Source of the DNA: Cordia subcordata
Taxonomy: Eukaryota > Streptophyta > Magnoliopsida > Boraginales > Cordiaceae
NCBI GenBank assembly: GCA_028554755.1
Contig: JAPTOF010000008.1
Coordinates: 15,481,001-15,545,000, forward strand
Direction: 5' to 3'
Length of the DNA stretch: 64,000 nucleotides
Each line of letters starts with the position of its first letter. Position 1 is the stretch's first letter. The notes beneath the pieces were generated by a model. The model was not told where the DNA came from, did no database searches, and was given only the letters and a program-made list of their open reading frames with translations. Positions 34,172-44,431 of this stretch are shown piece after piece. The position numbers were made by a program, and so were the translations under genes.

Positions 34172-35376
34172 TTTAGGACTTAATAGTTGGATATCGTATT
34201 GGGCAAGTGGAAACTAAATGTTGTTAAGTCTGAAATAAGCATTGAATTCATAATTATTTATGTTTGATTTTAGAATTGGATGCTTCTTAATTGGTGTTGT
34301 TTTATGTATTTTTTTCATGTTTATACTTGGAAAAAGGAGTTGAAAGCATTATATTTGGGTTTAAGGGACTTTTGGACATGTTTGGAGTTGATAAAATTGA
34401 TTCTATCACCTTGGAAAATGCCATGCGAAGTCTACACAGAACTGACCAGTTTTCATCAAAGCCCGGAGATAGTTTTGCAGTGCTTTTGGAATGAAATTGT
34501 GATTAAAGGCTTGTCATTTATTCTAGAAGAAAGGCGACTGATATGGAAGACTTTTATTTTAATAAGAATTATTTTTAAGGATATTTTCCTTTTCTTTTGA
34601 GATTAGTCATTAAAGAGTTTTCTATTTGAAAGGACTCTTAGTCTAGATATTTATATCCTCTAGAAAAACTATGTATGAATCGTCTAGTTTTTTATTCACA
34701 AAATATTTTTTAGCAGACGTTTTCTATATGTAGGTGCCTACTCCATGTCTATGGAATCCTAAACTTCATTCTACCCAAGAGTTAATCCAGATTTTGGTTC
34801 TATAAAATTCCGTAAGATCTAACTGATTCTATCCTTTCACTCTTATTTTGATATTTGTGTGTTTATTATTTTAAGAATTAATATTATCTTGTGATTATTT
34901 AATTTTTCGATGATTATTCAATTGCTTGATGATAGGTAGCCAAATAGATTAATTTAATTAATCTATGAATAATGGAAATTGGGTCTCCTGTGTAAACACA
35001 AAATCCAACTGAGCAATTACTGCAAGAGAATCGACTTTTAGAATCAGGTCTTTCTAGAGCTTAGTACTGCTATTAGATAGACCATGCAGGGATCTCCGGA
35101 GTTAGCCCATCTAGTGAGTAAGACGATAGTAGGGAAAAATCATAGAGGGTTTAAAACATTATCAATACTAAAAGGAAAGATTAGGTTATTAGGTCGTACC
35201 GACGACCATAACTAATTTTTCAGAATAGGTGAAAATCATCATTGCATCTTGGATTGAGATTTTAGACTACAACTAGGATTATACCCAAGGCTAGGCTTTA
35301 ATCCATTGGTTTCTCTTTTTATATTGAACCTCTAGCTTCAATTTGAATTTAGATTTGCATAAATAGCTTTTGTTTC

Positions 35377-36685
35377 TGTTAGCTAAATATTCTTTATTGA
35401 TTTTGATGATGAAAATATGTATATGCATTATTTGATTAAACAGCTTCTTGTGAAATGAGATATTATATGAAGCTTGGAAAATATGAAGATGTGCATAAAG
35501 GATCATTTGAAGAAGAGAAAAGATAAGAAGGCATAAGGAGGAGAGGAGAAGAGAAGACATAAAGTGTACCGGATTTATTTTTTTCTTCTTGCTCTTCTTA
35601 TGAAATGCCCATATTCTGTATAGACTTGGCTCAAAACACTCTTCCTTATCATTGCAAAATTTTTCTCAAGTCTTGCACTTTTAAAATATGCACAAAAGTA
35701 TTTGAATATACACATTGAGACAAAATGAGTTTTTGGGGTGTTTTCATTCACAACATGCGTTTACATATTTATTCAAAATTACTTGGAGTCGTGAAAATAC
35801 ACTTGAGCTTGTTTTTCTAAAAAAAATCTGGCTTTACTTCACATTCTGGAGTGGCCGAACCCCCAAGCCGGTCGACCGGCTGACCTGGGTGGTAGCCCGG
35901 CCTAATAAAAAAGTGAAAGAAAAAGCCGGACCCCCCAGCCAGTCGACCGGCTAAGGCGTCCGGCCTAGTCAGAGAAGTGAAAGGCAAGCCGGACGACCAA
36001 GACGGTCGACCGGCTGAACGGGGGCTGTAATAAATGCACTAGCCGTTTCTTACCGTTCTGGCCGAGATTTTCAATCTTCCTTCACCTACCAAATCCCTAA
36101 CCCTCAAATCTCTATAAATACACAGTCAAATACAAGTTCTAATCAATAAATTGAAGTGTGCAAAAGCTTTTATCATCATTCAATACTTCTTGAGCCATTC
36201 TTGCAATATATTGAGCATTCAAGAGCTTATTATTTTCTCTTCTTGAGGAAATTTTCAGATCCAATCTCTTTTCATTCTTGAGTATTCACACTTTGAGAGC
36301 TTTATTCATTGTGAGATATATCCATTGTAGCTTGTAAAAGTGTGAGAAAATCCTATAGAGAAAGTCTCTTGGGTACTTTGAAGTGAGACTTCAAAGAGGT
36401 TGTAAAAAGCTTGGTTTGTGCTTCACCAAGTTTTGAATAAGCATTTTAGTGGAGATCCTTGAAGTCCTAAGGGGAGATTCCTTGGGCGGTGGACGTAGGC
36501 TTGGCCGAACCACCTAAAAATCGTTTGTCTCTCTTCTCCTTGCTTTTAATTTCTTTCTTATTACCTTGCTTATATAGTGTTTGATATATTGCTTGTTAGA
36601 GTTGTAAATTTTCTGTAAATTTTAAAAACGAAAATTAGTTTTAATATCTTAATTCACCCCCCCTCTTAAGATATTTGCACCCACA
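35377..36685 (+). repeat. 5' LTR of the SIRE-like element
   Basis: TGTTAGCTAAATATTC ... TTTGCACCCACA. It contains three palindromic motifs with core GTCGACC (35866-35881, 35938-35952, 36002-36015), then a TATA box CTATAAATACA (36112-36122) about 100 bp later, which should be the U3 promoter. Its transcript would start about 30 bp beyond. Confidence 0.9.
35866..36015 (+). promoter_or_regulatory. Palindrome array in U3 of the SIRE-like LTR
   Basis: Three near-identical units, AGCCGGTCGACCGGCT at 35866, a CAGTCGACCGGCT variant near 35939 and ACGGTCGACCGGCTGA near 36002, spaced about 70 bp and each embedded in GGCC/GTCCGGCC-type flanks. They precede the TATA box at 36113. The 3' LTR has the same array at about 42370-42520 and the solo LTR at 49103-49260 has it inverted. 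A role as enhancer or silencing target is inference. Confidence 0.6.
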
Positions 36686-36687
36686 AT

Positions 36688-36703
36688 TAGTATCAGAGCT
36701 AGG
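36688..36703 (+). other. Primer-binding site of the SIRE-like element
   Basis: TAGTATCAGAGCTAGG, two nucleotides after the LTR, matches the tRNA-iMet site TGGTATCAGAGC with one change. Confidence 0.85.
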
Positions 36704-36746
36704 GTTCTGCATCATAGTTTAACAACTAGTAGAATTTATTGCAAAT

Positions 36747-38412
36747 ATGGAGGGAATTTCTATTAAACAAGCACCCCCTTTTGATGGAACTAATTATGCA
36801 TTTTGGAAAATGAGAATGAAAGTGTTTATACAATCACATGATTATAAAGCTTGGAAAATCATAGAAAATGGGCCTACCTTACCTACAAAATTAGAAGGCA
36901 ATAGGAGAATACCTAAACCTGAAAGTGAATGGAATGATGAAGATATAAAATTATTTGAGTTAAATCAAAAGGCTTTACATTGTTTATTTAATGCTATGAA
37001 TGCCACTGAATTTGCTAGAGTAATGGGTTATACTTCAGCTAAAGAGCTTTGGGATCAATTAAAAGTAACTTATGAAGGAACAAGCCAAGTAAAAGAATCT
37101 AGGATTGCTATGCTTGTACATAAATATGAATTATTCAAAATGCTTCCAAATGAAAATGTTGAACAAATGTTTTCTAGATTTGTTGAAATTACTAATGGTT
37201 TGAAAGCTCTTGGTAAAGATTATTCTAATGTAGAGAAAGTAAGGAAAGTATTAAGGAGCTTGCCATCATCATGGCAACCAAAAGTCACAACAATAAAGGA
37301 AGCAAAGGACTTGAACACATTGGAGCTCAATGAGCTCATTAGGTCACTCATGACTCATGAGCTAGAGATAAAAGATCATGAAGAAGAAGAAAGCAAAACA
37401 AAGAAGTCCATTGCTCTAGTTGCATCAAGATTTTCATCAAGTGACGATGAAGAAGAAGATGAGGACCCGGAAGATAAGGAGATTGCACTTCTTACCCGAA
37501 ATTTCAAAAAATTTATGAAATTTAGAAAGATGAGAAAGGGGGCCTCTTCAAGCAACTCAAATTGGAAGAAGAAAGGAAAAGATGGTAAAGAGCTCAAAAA
37601 GATGAAAGATGCAAAGGATGAAATAAAGTGCTTCAATTGCAACAAGTCAGGACATATAAAAGCAAATTGTCCTAGGCTTTCAAAGAAGAAGGAAGGAAAA
37701 GCGCTCAAAGCTACATGGGACTTCTCCAAACCGAAGAAGATGAGGAAGAGCATCATGAGGTAGCAAATTTTTGCCTCATGGCCAATGAGGATGAGGTACT
37801 ATCTTCACCATCTTTATCTATTTACTATTCATCTAGTGAAGAGGAGGAAGATGAATATAGTTTTGAGGAACTAAAAGACGCGTTTGCTAAATTACATGAT
37901 GACCTATCCTTAGCTTTGGCTAAAAACAAGCAAATGCATAAGAGTTTGAAACTTGTTCAAAATGAAAAGAAATTTTTGAAAAGAAAAATGTTTCTCTTAT
38001 TGAAAAAATAGATATCTTAGAAAAAGAAAATGATTCATATGCTGAAGATTTCGTAAAGATTGAAAAAGAAGTCAAAGATTTAAAGAAGAAAAATGAGGAT
38101 TTGAATAAAATTGTTCAAAAATTTACAAATGGGAAAGAAAACTTTGAAAAACTTCTTGGAAGTCAAAAAATGTCTTTTGATAAAAGTGGTATTGGATATA
38201 AACCTAATATTAATCAAAAGTATTTCAAAGCCTATTTTGTCAAAGCTTCTACTTCTTCATCCCTCTCTTCACCAAAGACAAATGTTATTTGTACTTATTG
38301 TGAAAAGAAAGGACATGTATCCACTCATTGTTATTACAAGAAAATTCGTGATAGAGGATCACATGTTCCATATTGGCAAAGACCAAAATGGGTTGTGAAA
38401 AACAAAAATTAA
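36747..38412 (+). pseudogene. Gag of the SIRE-like element, two frameshifts
   Basis: The frame from ATG 36747 (36747-37763, 338 codons) begins EGISIKQAPPFDGTNYAFWK, the typical copia Gag start. It then carries the UBN2 capsid domain (ALHCLFNAMNATEFARVMGY, AKELWDQLKVTYEGTSQVKE, FVEITNGLKALGKDY, VRKVLRSLPSSW), a charged acidic linker, and a CCHC knuckle CFNCNKSGHIKANC (residues about 293-306). Near 37715-37763 the frame shifts: the continuation (37715-38011) has HHEVANFCLMANEDEV and an acidic stretch, then shifts again to a coiled-coil segment (about 38003-38150) and a second knuckle CTYCEKKGHVSTHC. It ends at a TAA at 38410-38412. Length and plan fit SIRE Gag. The two shifts break it unless they are sequence errors. 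Confidence 0.88.
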
Positions 38413-39663
38413 ACTAACGCCAAGGACCCAAGGTGTTGGGGACCCCAAAATAAAGAATTGCGTTTGAATTTCATGTGTGTAGTATGCAATTCAAGCAAGA
38501 TAAGATGGATCTTGGATAGTGGTTGTTCCAAGCACATGACGAGGAACTCTTCCCTTTTTTACAAACTAGAAAAGGCTTTGTATGGCTTAAAGCAAGCTCC
38601 TAGAACTTGGTATGAAAGACTTAGTGGATTTTTGGTTGAAAACAATTTCGAAAGAGGAAAACTTGATTCAACCCTGTTTATCAAAAGAAAAGACAATGAC
38701 ATTTTACTTGTCCAAATCTATGTAGATGATATAATTTTTGGTGCTACTAATGTTTCCTTGTGTGAGAATTTTTCAAAGTGCATGCATAAGGAGTTCGAGA
38801 TGAGCATGATGGGAGAATTAACCTTCTTCCTCGGACTTCAAATCAAACAAGCAAAAGAGGGGATCTTCATAAATCAAGCCAAATACACCAAGGAAATCAT
38901 CAAGAAATTTGGACTTGAAGATGCAAAGGAGATTGGAACTCCCATGAGTCCTTCAACTAAGCTAGATAAAGATGAGAAAGGTAAATCAGTAGACGAGAAG
39001 AAATATAGAGGTATGATCGGTAGCCTATTATATTTAACTGCCTCTAGACCTGATATCATGGTCTCAATATGCTTATGTGCTAGATTTCAATCCAATCCTA
39101 AGGAAATTCACTTAACAGCTGTAAAAAGAATAATAAGATATCTTAAGGGAACAATTAATTTAGGACTTTGGTATGCTAAAGGAACTTCGTTTGATCTATG
39201 TGGGTTTTCTGATGCTAACTATGCTGGCTGCAAAATAGATCGTAAAAGCACTAATGGAACATGCCAATTTCTAGGACATTCCTTAGTATCTTGGTCTTGT
39301 AGGAAACAAAATAGTGTTGCAATTTCTACCATTGAAGCTGAATATATTGCAGCAGGTAGTTGTGTGGCACAAATATTGTGGATGAAACAAAATCTACTTG
39401 ATTATGGATTGAAGTATGATCATATTCCTATATATTGTGATAATACTAGTGCAATTAATCTAACTAAGAACCCAATTCAACATTCAAGAACTAAGCATAT
39501 TGAGATTAGACACCATTTCATTAGAGACCATGTACAAAAAAGAGATATAAGTCTTGAATTTGTTGATACTTTACATCAAGTTGCTGATATTTTTACCAAA
39601 CCTTTGCATGAGGATCAATTTTGCAAGATTAAGAGAGAAATTGGAATGATAAAATGTGGCTAA
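38413..39663 (+). pseudogene. Deleted Pol: protease start fused in frame to RT and RNase H
   Basis: One open frame of 417 codons, in the same frame as the Gag end and separated from it only by the TAA at 38410. It starts with the protease active site WILDSGCSKHMTRNSSLF and then jumps directly to EKALYGLKQAPRTWYERLS of reverse transcriptase. The rest of protease, all of integrase and the RT part with the first catalytic Asp are absent. Downstream everything is intact: QIYVDDIIFGATN (YVDD), FFLGLQIKQAKEGIFINQAK, GTPMSPSTKLDKDEKGKSVD, YRGMIGSLLYLTASRPDIM, RNase H with FSDANYAGCKIDRKSTNGTC, STIEAEYIAAG, YCDNTSAINLTKNPIQHSRT and the TKPLHEDQF tail. A normal SIRE Pol is about three times longer. 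Translation from the internal ATG (38458) would give 401 residues. Polymerase function is not expected. Confidence 0.92.
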
Positions 39664-39729
39664 ATGGGATATATATGTATTTCTATGGCTTGGGTATGAA
39701 AAATAAGACATTTGTGAACTTTCTGACCC

Positions 39730-39831
39730 AGCCAGTCGACCGGCTAGGCCTTAGGCGTCCGGCTAAGCAGAATTTTTAAGATGCTCTCTGATCCAGCCGG
39801 TCGACCCTCGCAATCAGCCTGTCGACCGACT
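39730..39831 (+). promoter_or_regulatory. Second palindrome array, upstream of the extra ORF
   Basis: AGCCAGTCGACCGGCT (39730-39745), AGCCGGTCGACCCTCG (39795-39810) and AGCCTGTCGACCGACT (39816-39831), with TTAGGCGTCCGGCT between. This is the same kind of three-copy array as in U3 of this element's LTRs, here in the interior about 210 bp upstream of the ORF starting at 40042. No convincing TATA box was found between. A promoter role for the extra ORF is inference. Confidence 0.55.
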
Positions 39832-40041
39832 GAATGCGGTAAGGGTTAAAAAATAGGGGTTTTCACCCTAATTTCATCACATACTCTCAAATTCTTTTTA
39901 ACCCTAACCCAAATATCACTCAATCCCATCTCAAATCTTCAACATTCCGCCGATTTCTTTCAAATTTCTTCCCAAAATTGGTTTACCCACTTCAAAAAAC
40001 ATAGTTTTTACCGATTATTTTCACTAGAACAACGCAAAATC

Positions 40042-41422
40042 ATGGTGAATCTAATAAGGAAGAGTCAAGCGCGTGGGAGAAAAGGGAAAAGAGCAAGAAC
40101 TCGATCTCCACCACTACCACCATCTCCGGCATCCAAGATTCACGGGAAACAATCTATTATATACGGTAAATACGTCGTGGACTCTGATTTTGCTGGTACA
40201 GATATTTTGCCGTTATTTGATAGATGGTTTGCCTTTTTACACTTGCATTGTGATGTGCAAGATAAACTAGTGGTTGAATTTTATGAAAATCTTGAGATAA
40301 GTTGTAGAAGTCCAAGATTAGAATTAGCCTCAACGGTTTGTGGAGTAAATTTTGTGATTAACGAGGCTATTTTGCATAATATATTTCATATACCGGTTGA
40401 AGGGGAAGGACATTATAATAGTCAAGGGTGGCCTGAAGGAATTAGGGGAACCGCCATCCCGGGAGAAGTTATAAAATTTATGTGGGAAAATGTAAGGTCT
40501 AGAGATCCAGATTTGATTCTTCCATTGTTAAGGGATGTTGATGTTAACACTAGGCTTGCTCTTAAGATTATGACTGAAATAATTCTTCCTAGGAAAATAA
40601 ATGATGGAAAAATTCCAGTTATGGATGCATATATTCTTTACAGCCTTAGGCAGAGAAAGGAGATAGCCTTGCCTTTCCTTATACTTCAACATATGTTGCA
40701 CATTAGTGGAAAGGATGGAGGGAAACAACTACTCCGGAGTATGGTATGGCTTTAATGTATATCTTCTCACATTTCAACATAACCTCAAATGCTCCATATA
40801 AGATATTGGCTTGGAATTTCGATATGTTATATATGAACTTTATGGGCATTTACTGGTATAATATGGAGCCAATAAACAGAGAGACATTCAAAGGTTTGCC
40901 CCAAAGTACTCAAGCTGCCATTAGATATAGGACTAAGAAGGGCACTACTTTCACCAACCCAGTGTTTGGTACTATAACAGAAAACCTTGATGACATGGTT
41001 GGTGGGATAGATATAAACTTTGGAGAAGATGAAGGGCCAGAATTTGAGGGAAATCCTAACATAGGCATACCTGGAACAATACCTATGGTTGTTAGTTCCT
41101 CTGAAGAAGAGGAAAACACTGAGGAAGCGACTCTTAGGCGAGTATTAAGAGAATCTATGGAGCAAGAGCACATTAATGAGATACGCCGAAGAGAAATACG
41201 TCAGGGTGCTGGTTCTAGTTCAATGGGACAGCAGAAGACCCTTCTATGATGGCTCGATTCTATCCCACTCGGCCTTAAACATGGGTATGAGTGAAATGAG
41301 GACAACTATGACAAGCCAATGGGATGAACTCACCATTTGGAGACAACACATTGATTGAAGTAGCAGCTATGAAGACAGACATGAGAAATTACTTCAAGGA
41401 TCACCATGATGACGCGCCTTGA
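40042..41422 (+). pseudogene. Extra (env-position) ORF, 'putative plant transposon protein' type
   Basis: Frame 40042-40755 (237 codons) starts with a basic, Pro-rich stretch (ARGRKGKRARTRSPPLPPSP) that looks like a nuclear signal, then FDRWFAFLHLHCDVQDKLVV, EFYENLEISC, STVCGVNFVINEAILHNIFH, and ALKIMTEIILPRKINDGKIP. This layout (EFY.NL, a V-G..F-I..I block, then a P-centred helix and a C-terminal helical part) resembles the family called putative plant transposon protein (PF20167-like), common in plant retroelements. A shift at 40746 moves reading to a second frame (40746-41249) with DINFGEDEGPEFEGNP, an acidic SSSEEEENTEEATLRR stretch and a charged helix. A third piece to about 41422 (MGMSEMRTTMTSQWDEL) completes it. 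No signal peptide or membrane segment is evident, so an envelope role is not supported. Confidence 0.6.
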
Positions 41423-41599
41423 TTTTCATCTTCTTCACTTAAAAACAAATTTCAGTTTAGTTGATTTCTAGTTTAGTTGACTATCAAATTAACTTTTCAT
41501 ACATTTCCTTCCTGACTTTATGTTGATTTTGATGATGCCAAAGGGGGAGAAGTATGATTTGATGAATGTGATGAAGTATGATTTGATGAATGTGATGAT

Positions 41600-41735
41600 A
41601 GTATTTATTGATGGATGTGATGATATATTGTGATATGTGATTTATGCATTTAGATGTAATGATATATTGTGATATGTGATTTATGCAATTGGTTGTAATG
41701 ATATATTGTGATATGTGATTTATGCATTTTTTTTT
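41600..41735 (+). repeat. 39-bp tandem repeat, three copies
   Basis: GATATATTGTGATATGTGAT at 41622, 41661 and 41700, each followed by TTATGCA. Part of a longer run of GATGAATGTGATG-type repeats from about 41555. Lies in the 3' untranslated part of the element. Confidence 0.92.
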
Positions 41736-41867
41736 GGTGATATAGAACATCTATGCTTTGGATGATATATAGCTATGTTTTGCAAATTTAATAATCAAAG
41801 CACTTGTTAGAAGAATGCATATATTAAGGGGGAGTATTTTTTCAAATCTTAAAAATATTTGTCATCA

Positions 41868-41883
41868 TCAAAAAGGGGGAGAT
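41868..41883 (+). other. Polypurine tract of the SIRE-like element
   Basis: AAAAAGGGGGAGAT immediately before the 3' LTR start TGTTAGC. Confidence 0.85.
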
Positions 41884-43181
41884 TGTTAGCTAAATATTCT
41901 TTATTGATTTTGATGATGAAAATATGTATATGCATTATTTGATTAAACAGCTTCTTGTGAAATGAGATATTATATGAAGCTTGGAAAATATGAAGATGTG
42001 CATAAAGGATCATTTGAAGAAGAGAAAAGATAAGAAGGCATAAGGAGGAGAAGAGAAGACAGAAAGGGTACCGGATTTATTTTTTTCTTCTTGCTCTTCT
42101 TGTGAAATGCCCATATATTGTATAGACTTGGCTCAAAACACTCTTCCTTATCATTGCAAAATTTTTCTCAAGTCTTGCACTTTTAAAATATGCACAAAAG
42201 TATTTGAATACACACATTGAGACAAAATGAGTTTTGGGGTGTTTTCATTCATAACATGCGTTTACATATTTATTCAAAATTACTTGAAGTTATGAAAATA
42301 CACTTGAGCTTGTTTTTCTCAAAAAAATCTGGCTTTACTTCACATTCTGGAGTGGCCGGACCCCTAAGCCGGTCGACCGGCTGACCTGGGTGGTAGCCCG
42401 GCCTAATCAGAAAGTGAAAGAAAAAGCCGGACCCCCTAGCCGGTCGACCGGCTAAGGCGTCGGCCTAGTCGAGAAGTGAAAGGCAAGCCGACGACCAAGA
42501 CGGTCGACCGCTGAACGGGGTCGTAATAAATGCACTAGCCGTTTCTTACCGTTCTGGCCGAGATTTTCAATCTTCCTTCACCTACCAAATCCCTAACCCT
42601 CAAATCTCTATAAATACACATTCAAATACAAGTTCTAATCAATAAATTGAAGTGTGCAAAAGCTTTTATCATCATTCAATACTTCTTGAGCCATTCTTGC
42701 AATATATTGAGCTTTCAAGAGCTTATTATTTTCTCTTCTTGAGGAAATTTTCAGATCCAATCTCTTTTCATTCTTGAGTATTCACACTTTGAGAGCTTTA
42801 TTCATTGTGAGATATATCCATTGTAGCTTGTAAAAGTGTGAGAAAATCCTATAGAGAAAGTCTCTTAGGTTCTTTGAAGTGAGACTTCAAAGAGGTTGTA
42901 AAAATCTTGGTTTGTGCTTCACCAAGTTTTGAAGAAGCATTTTAGTGGAGATCCTTGAAGTCCTAAGGGGATATTCCTTGGGCGGTGGACGTAGGCTTGG
43001 CCAAACCACCTAAAAATCGTTTGTCTCTCTTCTCCTTGCTTTTAATTTCTTTCTTATTACCTTGCTTATATAGTGTTTGATATATTGCTTGTTAGAGTTG
43101 TAAATTTTCTGTAAATTTTAAAAATGAAAATTAGTATTAATATCTTAATTCACCCCCCCTCTTAAGATATTTGCACCCATA
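41884..43181 (+). repeat. 3' LTR of the SIRE-like element
   Basis: TGTTAGCTAAATATTC ... TTGCACCCATA, nearly the same as 35377-36685. About 25-30 differences by eye, of which several are single-base losses clustered at 42460-42525. Confidence 0.9.
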
Positions 43182-43460
43182 ATTTCGCTGTCAGTTTATT
43201 TTTATAATTTCTGCTCAGTTTCCATGCCGATGCTCAGTGGTCCAGTATGTTGGACAAATTTGTTTTGTTTTAGTTTTTTGCACTATACCCCCTCCCCTAA
43301 ATTGCTTGTGGCTTCCTTGATTACTTTGATTGGCATGATAAGCATAAATTAACTCATCCAATCCTTGAGGAATCCACCCTAACTCATCACTTGAACAATT
43401 TAAATTTGCGAGGTAAGAGTTAGGAATTTATTTTTGGTGGATTCGACACTTATCAAATTT

Positions 43461-43478
43461 TGGCATCGATGCCTGGGA
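43461..43478 (+). other. Athila-type primer-binding site
   Basis: TGGCATCGATGCCTGGGA, preceded by TATCAAATTT. This matches the Athila pattern AATTTTTGGCGCCGTTGCCGGGGA with C to T style changes. Confidence 0.8.
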
Positions 43479-43599
43479 TTAGTATTGAAATTTTTTTATG
43501 AATAGCTTAGATTGCACAAGTGAGTTGCATTTTGATCCTTAGATTGAAAAGACTGCAAAGAGCTTTAAAAAAGAAACAAAGTTGCGAAAACAGCAACAT

Positions 43600-44431
43600 C
43601 AACAAGGAGCCGAGACATCACAAGCTTTATCTGAAGCATTTGGTTAGTCCAAAAGCGAGTAGATAGTTGAAAAATAACCAAATGTTGTGTGAATTAGCTA
43701 CTATCTCCTTGAATCAACGTCCGCTTTGCATCACATATCCAACACTAAATGCAGATTTCGAGTTGAAATTGGTCTAATACATCTTTTACCACTTTTTGGG
43801 GATTGGAGTATGAGGATCCGTATAAGCACTTGAAAGAATTTGATATTGTTTGTTCAAGTATGAAGCCTCAAGGAGTGACCAAAGATCAAATCAAATTGAG
43901 GGCATTCCTATTTTCCTTGGCGGATGTAGCAAAAGAATGGTTGTTCTACCTTCCATCCAATTCTATCACCACATGGGGAGAAATGGCTAGAGCAGTCCTT
44001 GATAAATTCTTTCCAACCTCTTAAACCGTGGTGTTTAGAAGAGAAATTTATGCCATCAAGCAAAGGGATTCAGAGTTACCTTATGATTATTAGGAGAGAT
44101 TTAAGAGACATTGTGCAAGATGCCCTTAATATGGGATTTCTGAACAATCTCTCGTCTAATACTTTTATGATGGATTGCTTCCAATTGAGAGAAGGATGAT
44201 AAATACCGATAATGGATGTGCTATCGTCAATAAAAAACTTCAAGAAGCTAGAGATTTGATCTCCATCATGGCTGCAAATTCACAACAATTTGGGAGTAGA
44301 TACGAGCTTTCGAGAAAAGTTAATGAGGTAAGGATTCCATTACTTGATGCAATTAGGTAAGTACCTCAAATTGCAAAATTTCTAAAAGAATTGTGTACTA
44401 AAAAAAGAAGTTTATTGGGAATGAAAAGATA
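43600..44431 (+). pseudogene. Athila Gag joined to a pre-protease segment by a deletion
   Basis: An open part at 43803-44024 gives YEDPYKHLKEFDIVCSSMKP, QGVTKDQIKLRAFLFSLADV and WLFYLPSNSITTWGEMARAV, the Athila Gag core. After a stop and a frameshift it continues as REIYAIKQRDSELPYDY, ERFKRHCARCP, DGLLPIERRMINT, and AANSQQFGSRY. Directly after KVNEV comes RIPLLDAIR, a stop, then VPQIAKFLKELCTKKRS, which in full Athila elements lies several hundred bases farther, just before protease. So an internal deletion joins the two. The frame is cut at about 44431 by a copia LTR. 43182-43600 contains the LTR end, primer site and a broken N-terminus. Confidence 0.8.

Larger units (their letters stand above)
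35377..43181 (+). mobile_element. Young, internally deleted SIRE/Maximus-like copia element
   Basis: 7.8 kb with two LTRs (35377-36685 and 41884-43181) that look about 98% alike by eye, a tRNA-iMet primer site, a long gag, a shortened pol, an extra ORF between pol and the 3' LTR, and a polypurine tract AAAAAGGGGGAGAT before the 3' LTR. Flanking pentamers GTTTC and ATTTC differ by one base. Long 1.3-kb LTRs, a coiled-coil Gag extension and an env-position ORF are typical of the SIRE lineage. It cannot be autonomous because integrase and the first part of RT are missing. Many short indels in the 3' LTR GC-rich part (about 42400-42530) could be sequencing errors. Confidence 0.88.
34219..43455 (+). 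mobile_element. Athila-like 5' LTR, right arm, split by a SIRE-like element
   Basis: LTR sequence is 34219-35376 plus 43182-43455, about 1.43 kb, joined by removing the nested element at 35377-43181. The start TGTTGTTAAG aligns with the start of the left-arm LTR in inverse orientation, with 47 bp between the two. The end is GGTGGATTCGACACTTATCA, directly followed by an Athila primer site and gag. It is the 5' LTR of the element whose gag lies at 43600-44431. Confidence 0.75.

Noticed and set aside
37376..37756. 126-codon minus-strand ORF opposite the SIRE-like gag
   Set aside because: Mirror of the acidic and basic codons of gag; low complexity (Ser and Phe runs), no family, and gag is clearly the coding strand.
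40042..41249. Envelope glycoprotein
   Set aside because: No signal peptide, no membrane segment, no cysteine pattern; composition is basic then acidic and soluble.
41484..41750. Minus-strand ORF with repeated NHISQYIIT-like peptides
   Set aside because: Direct translation of the 39-bp tandem DNA repeat, not a gene.
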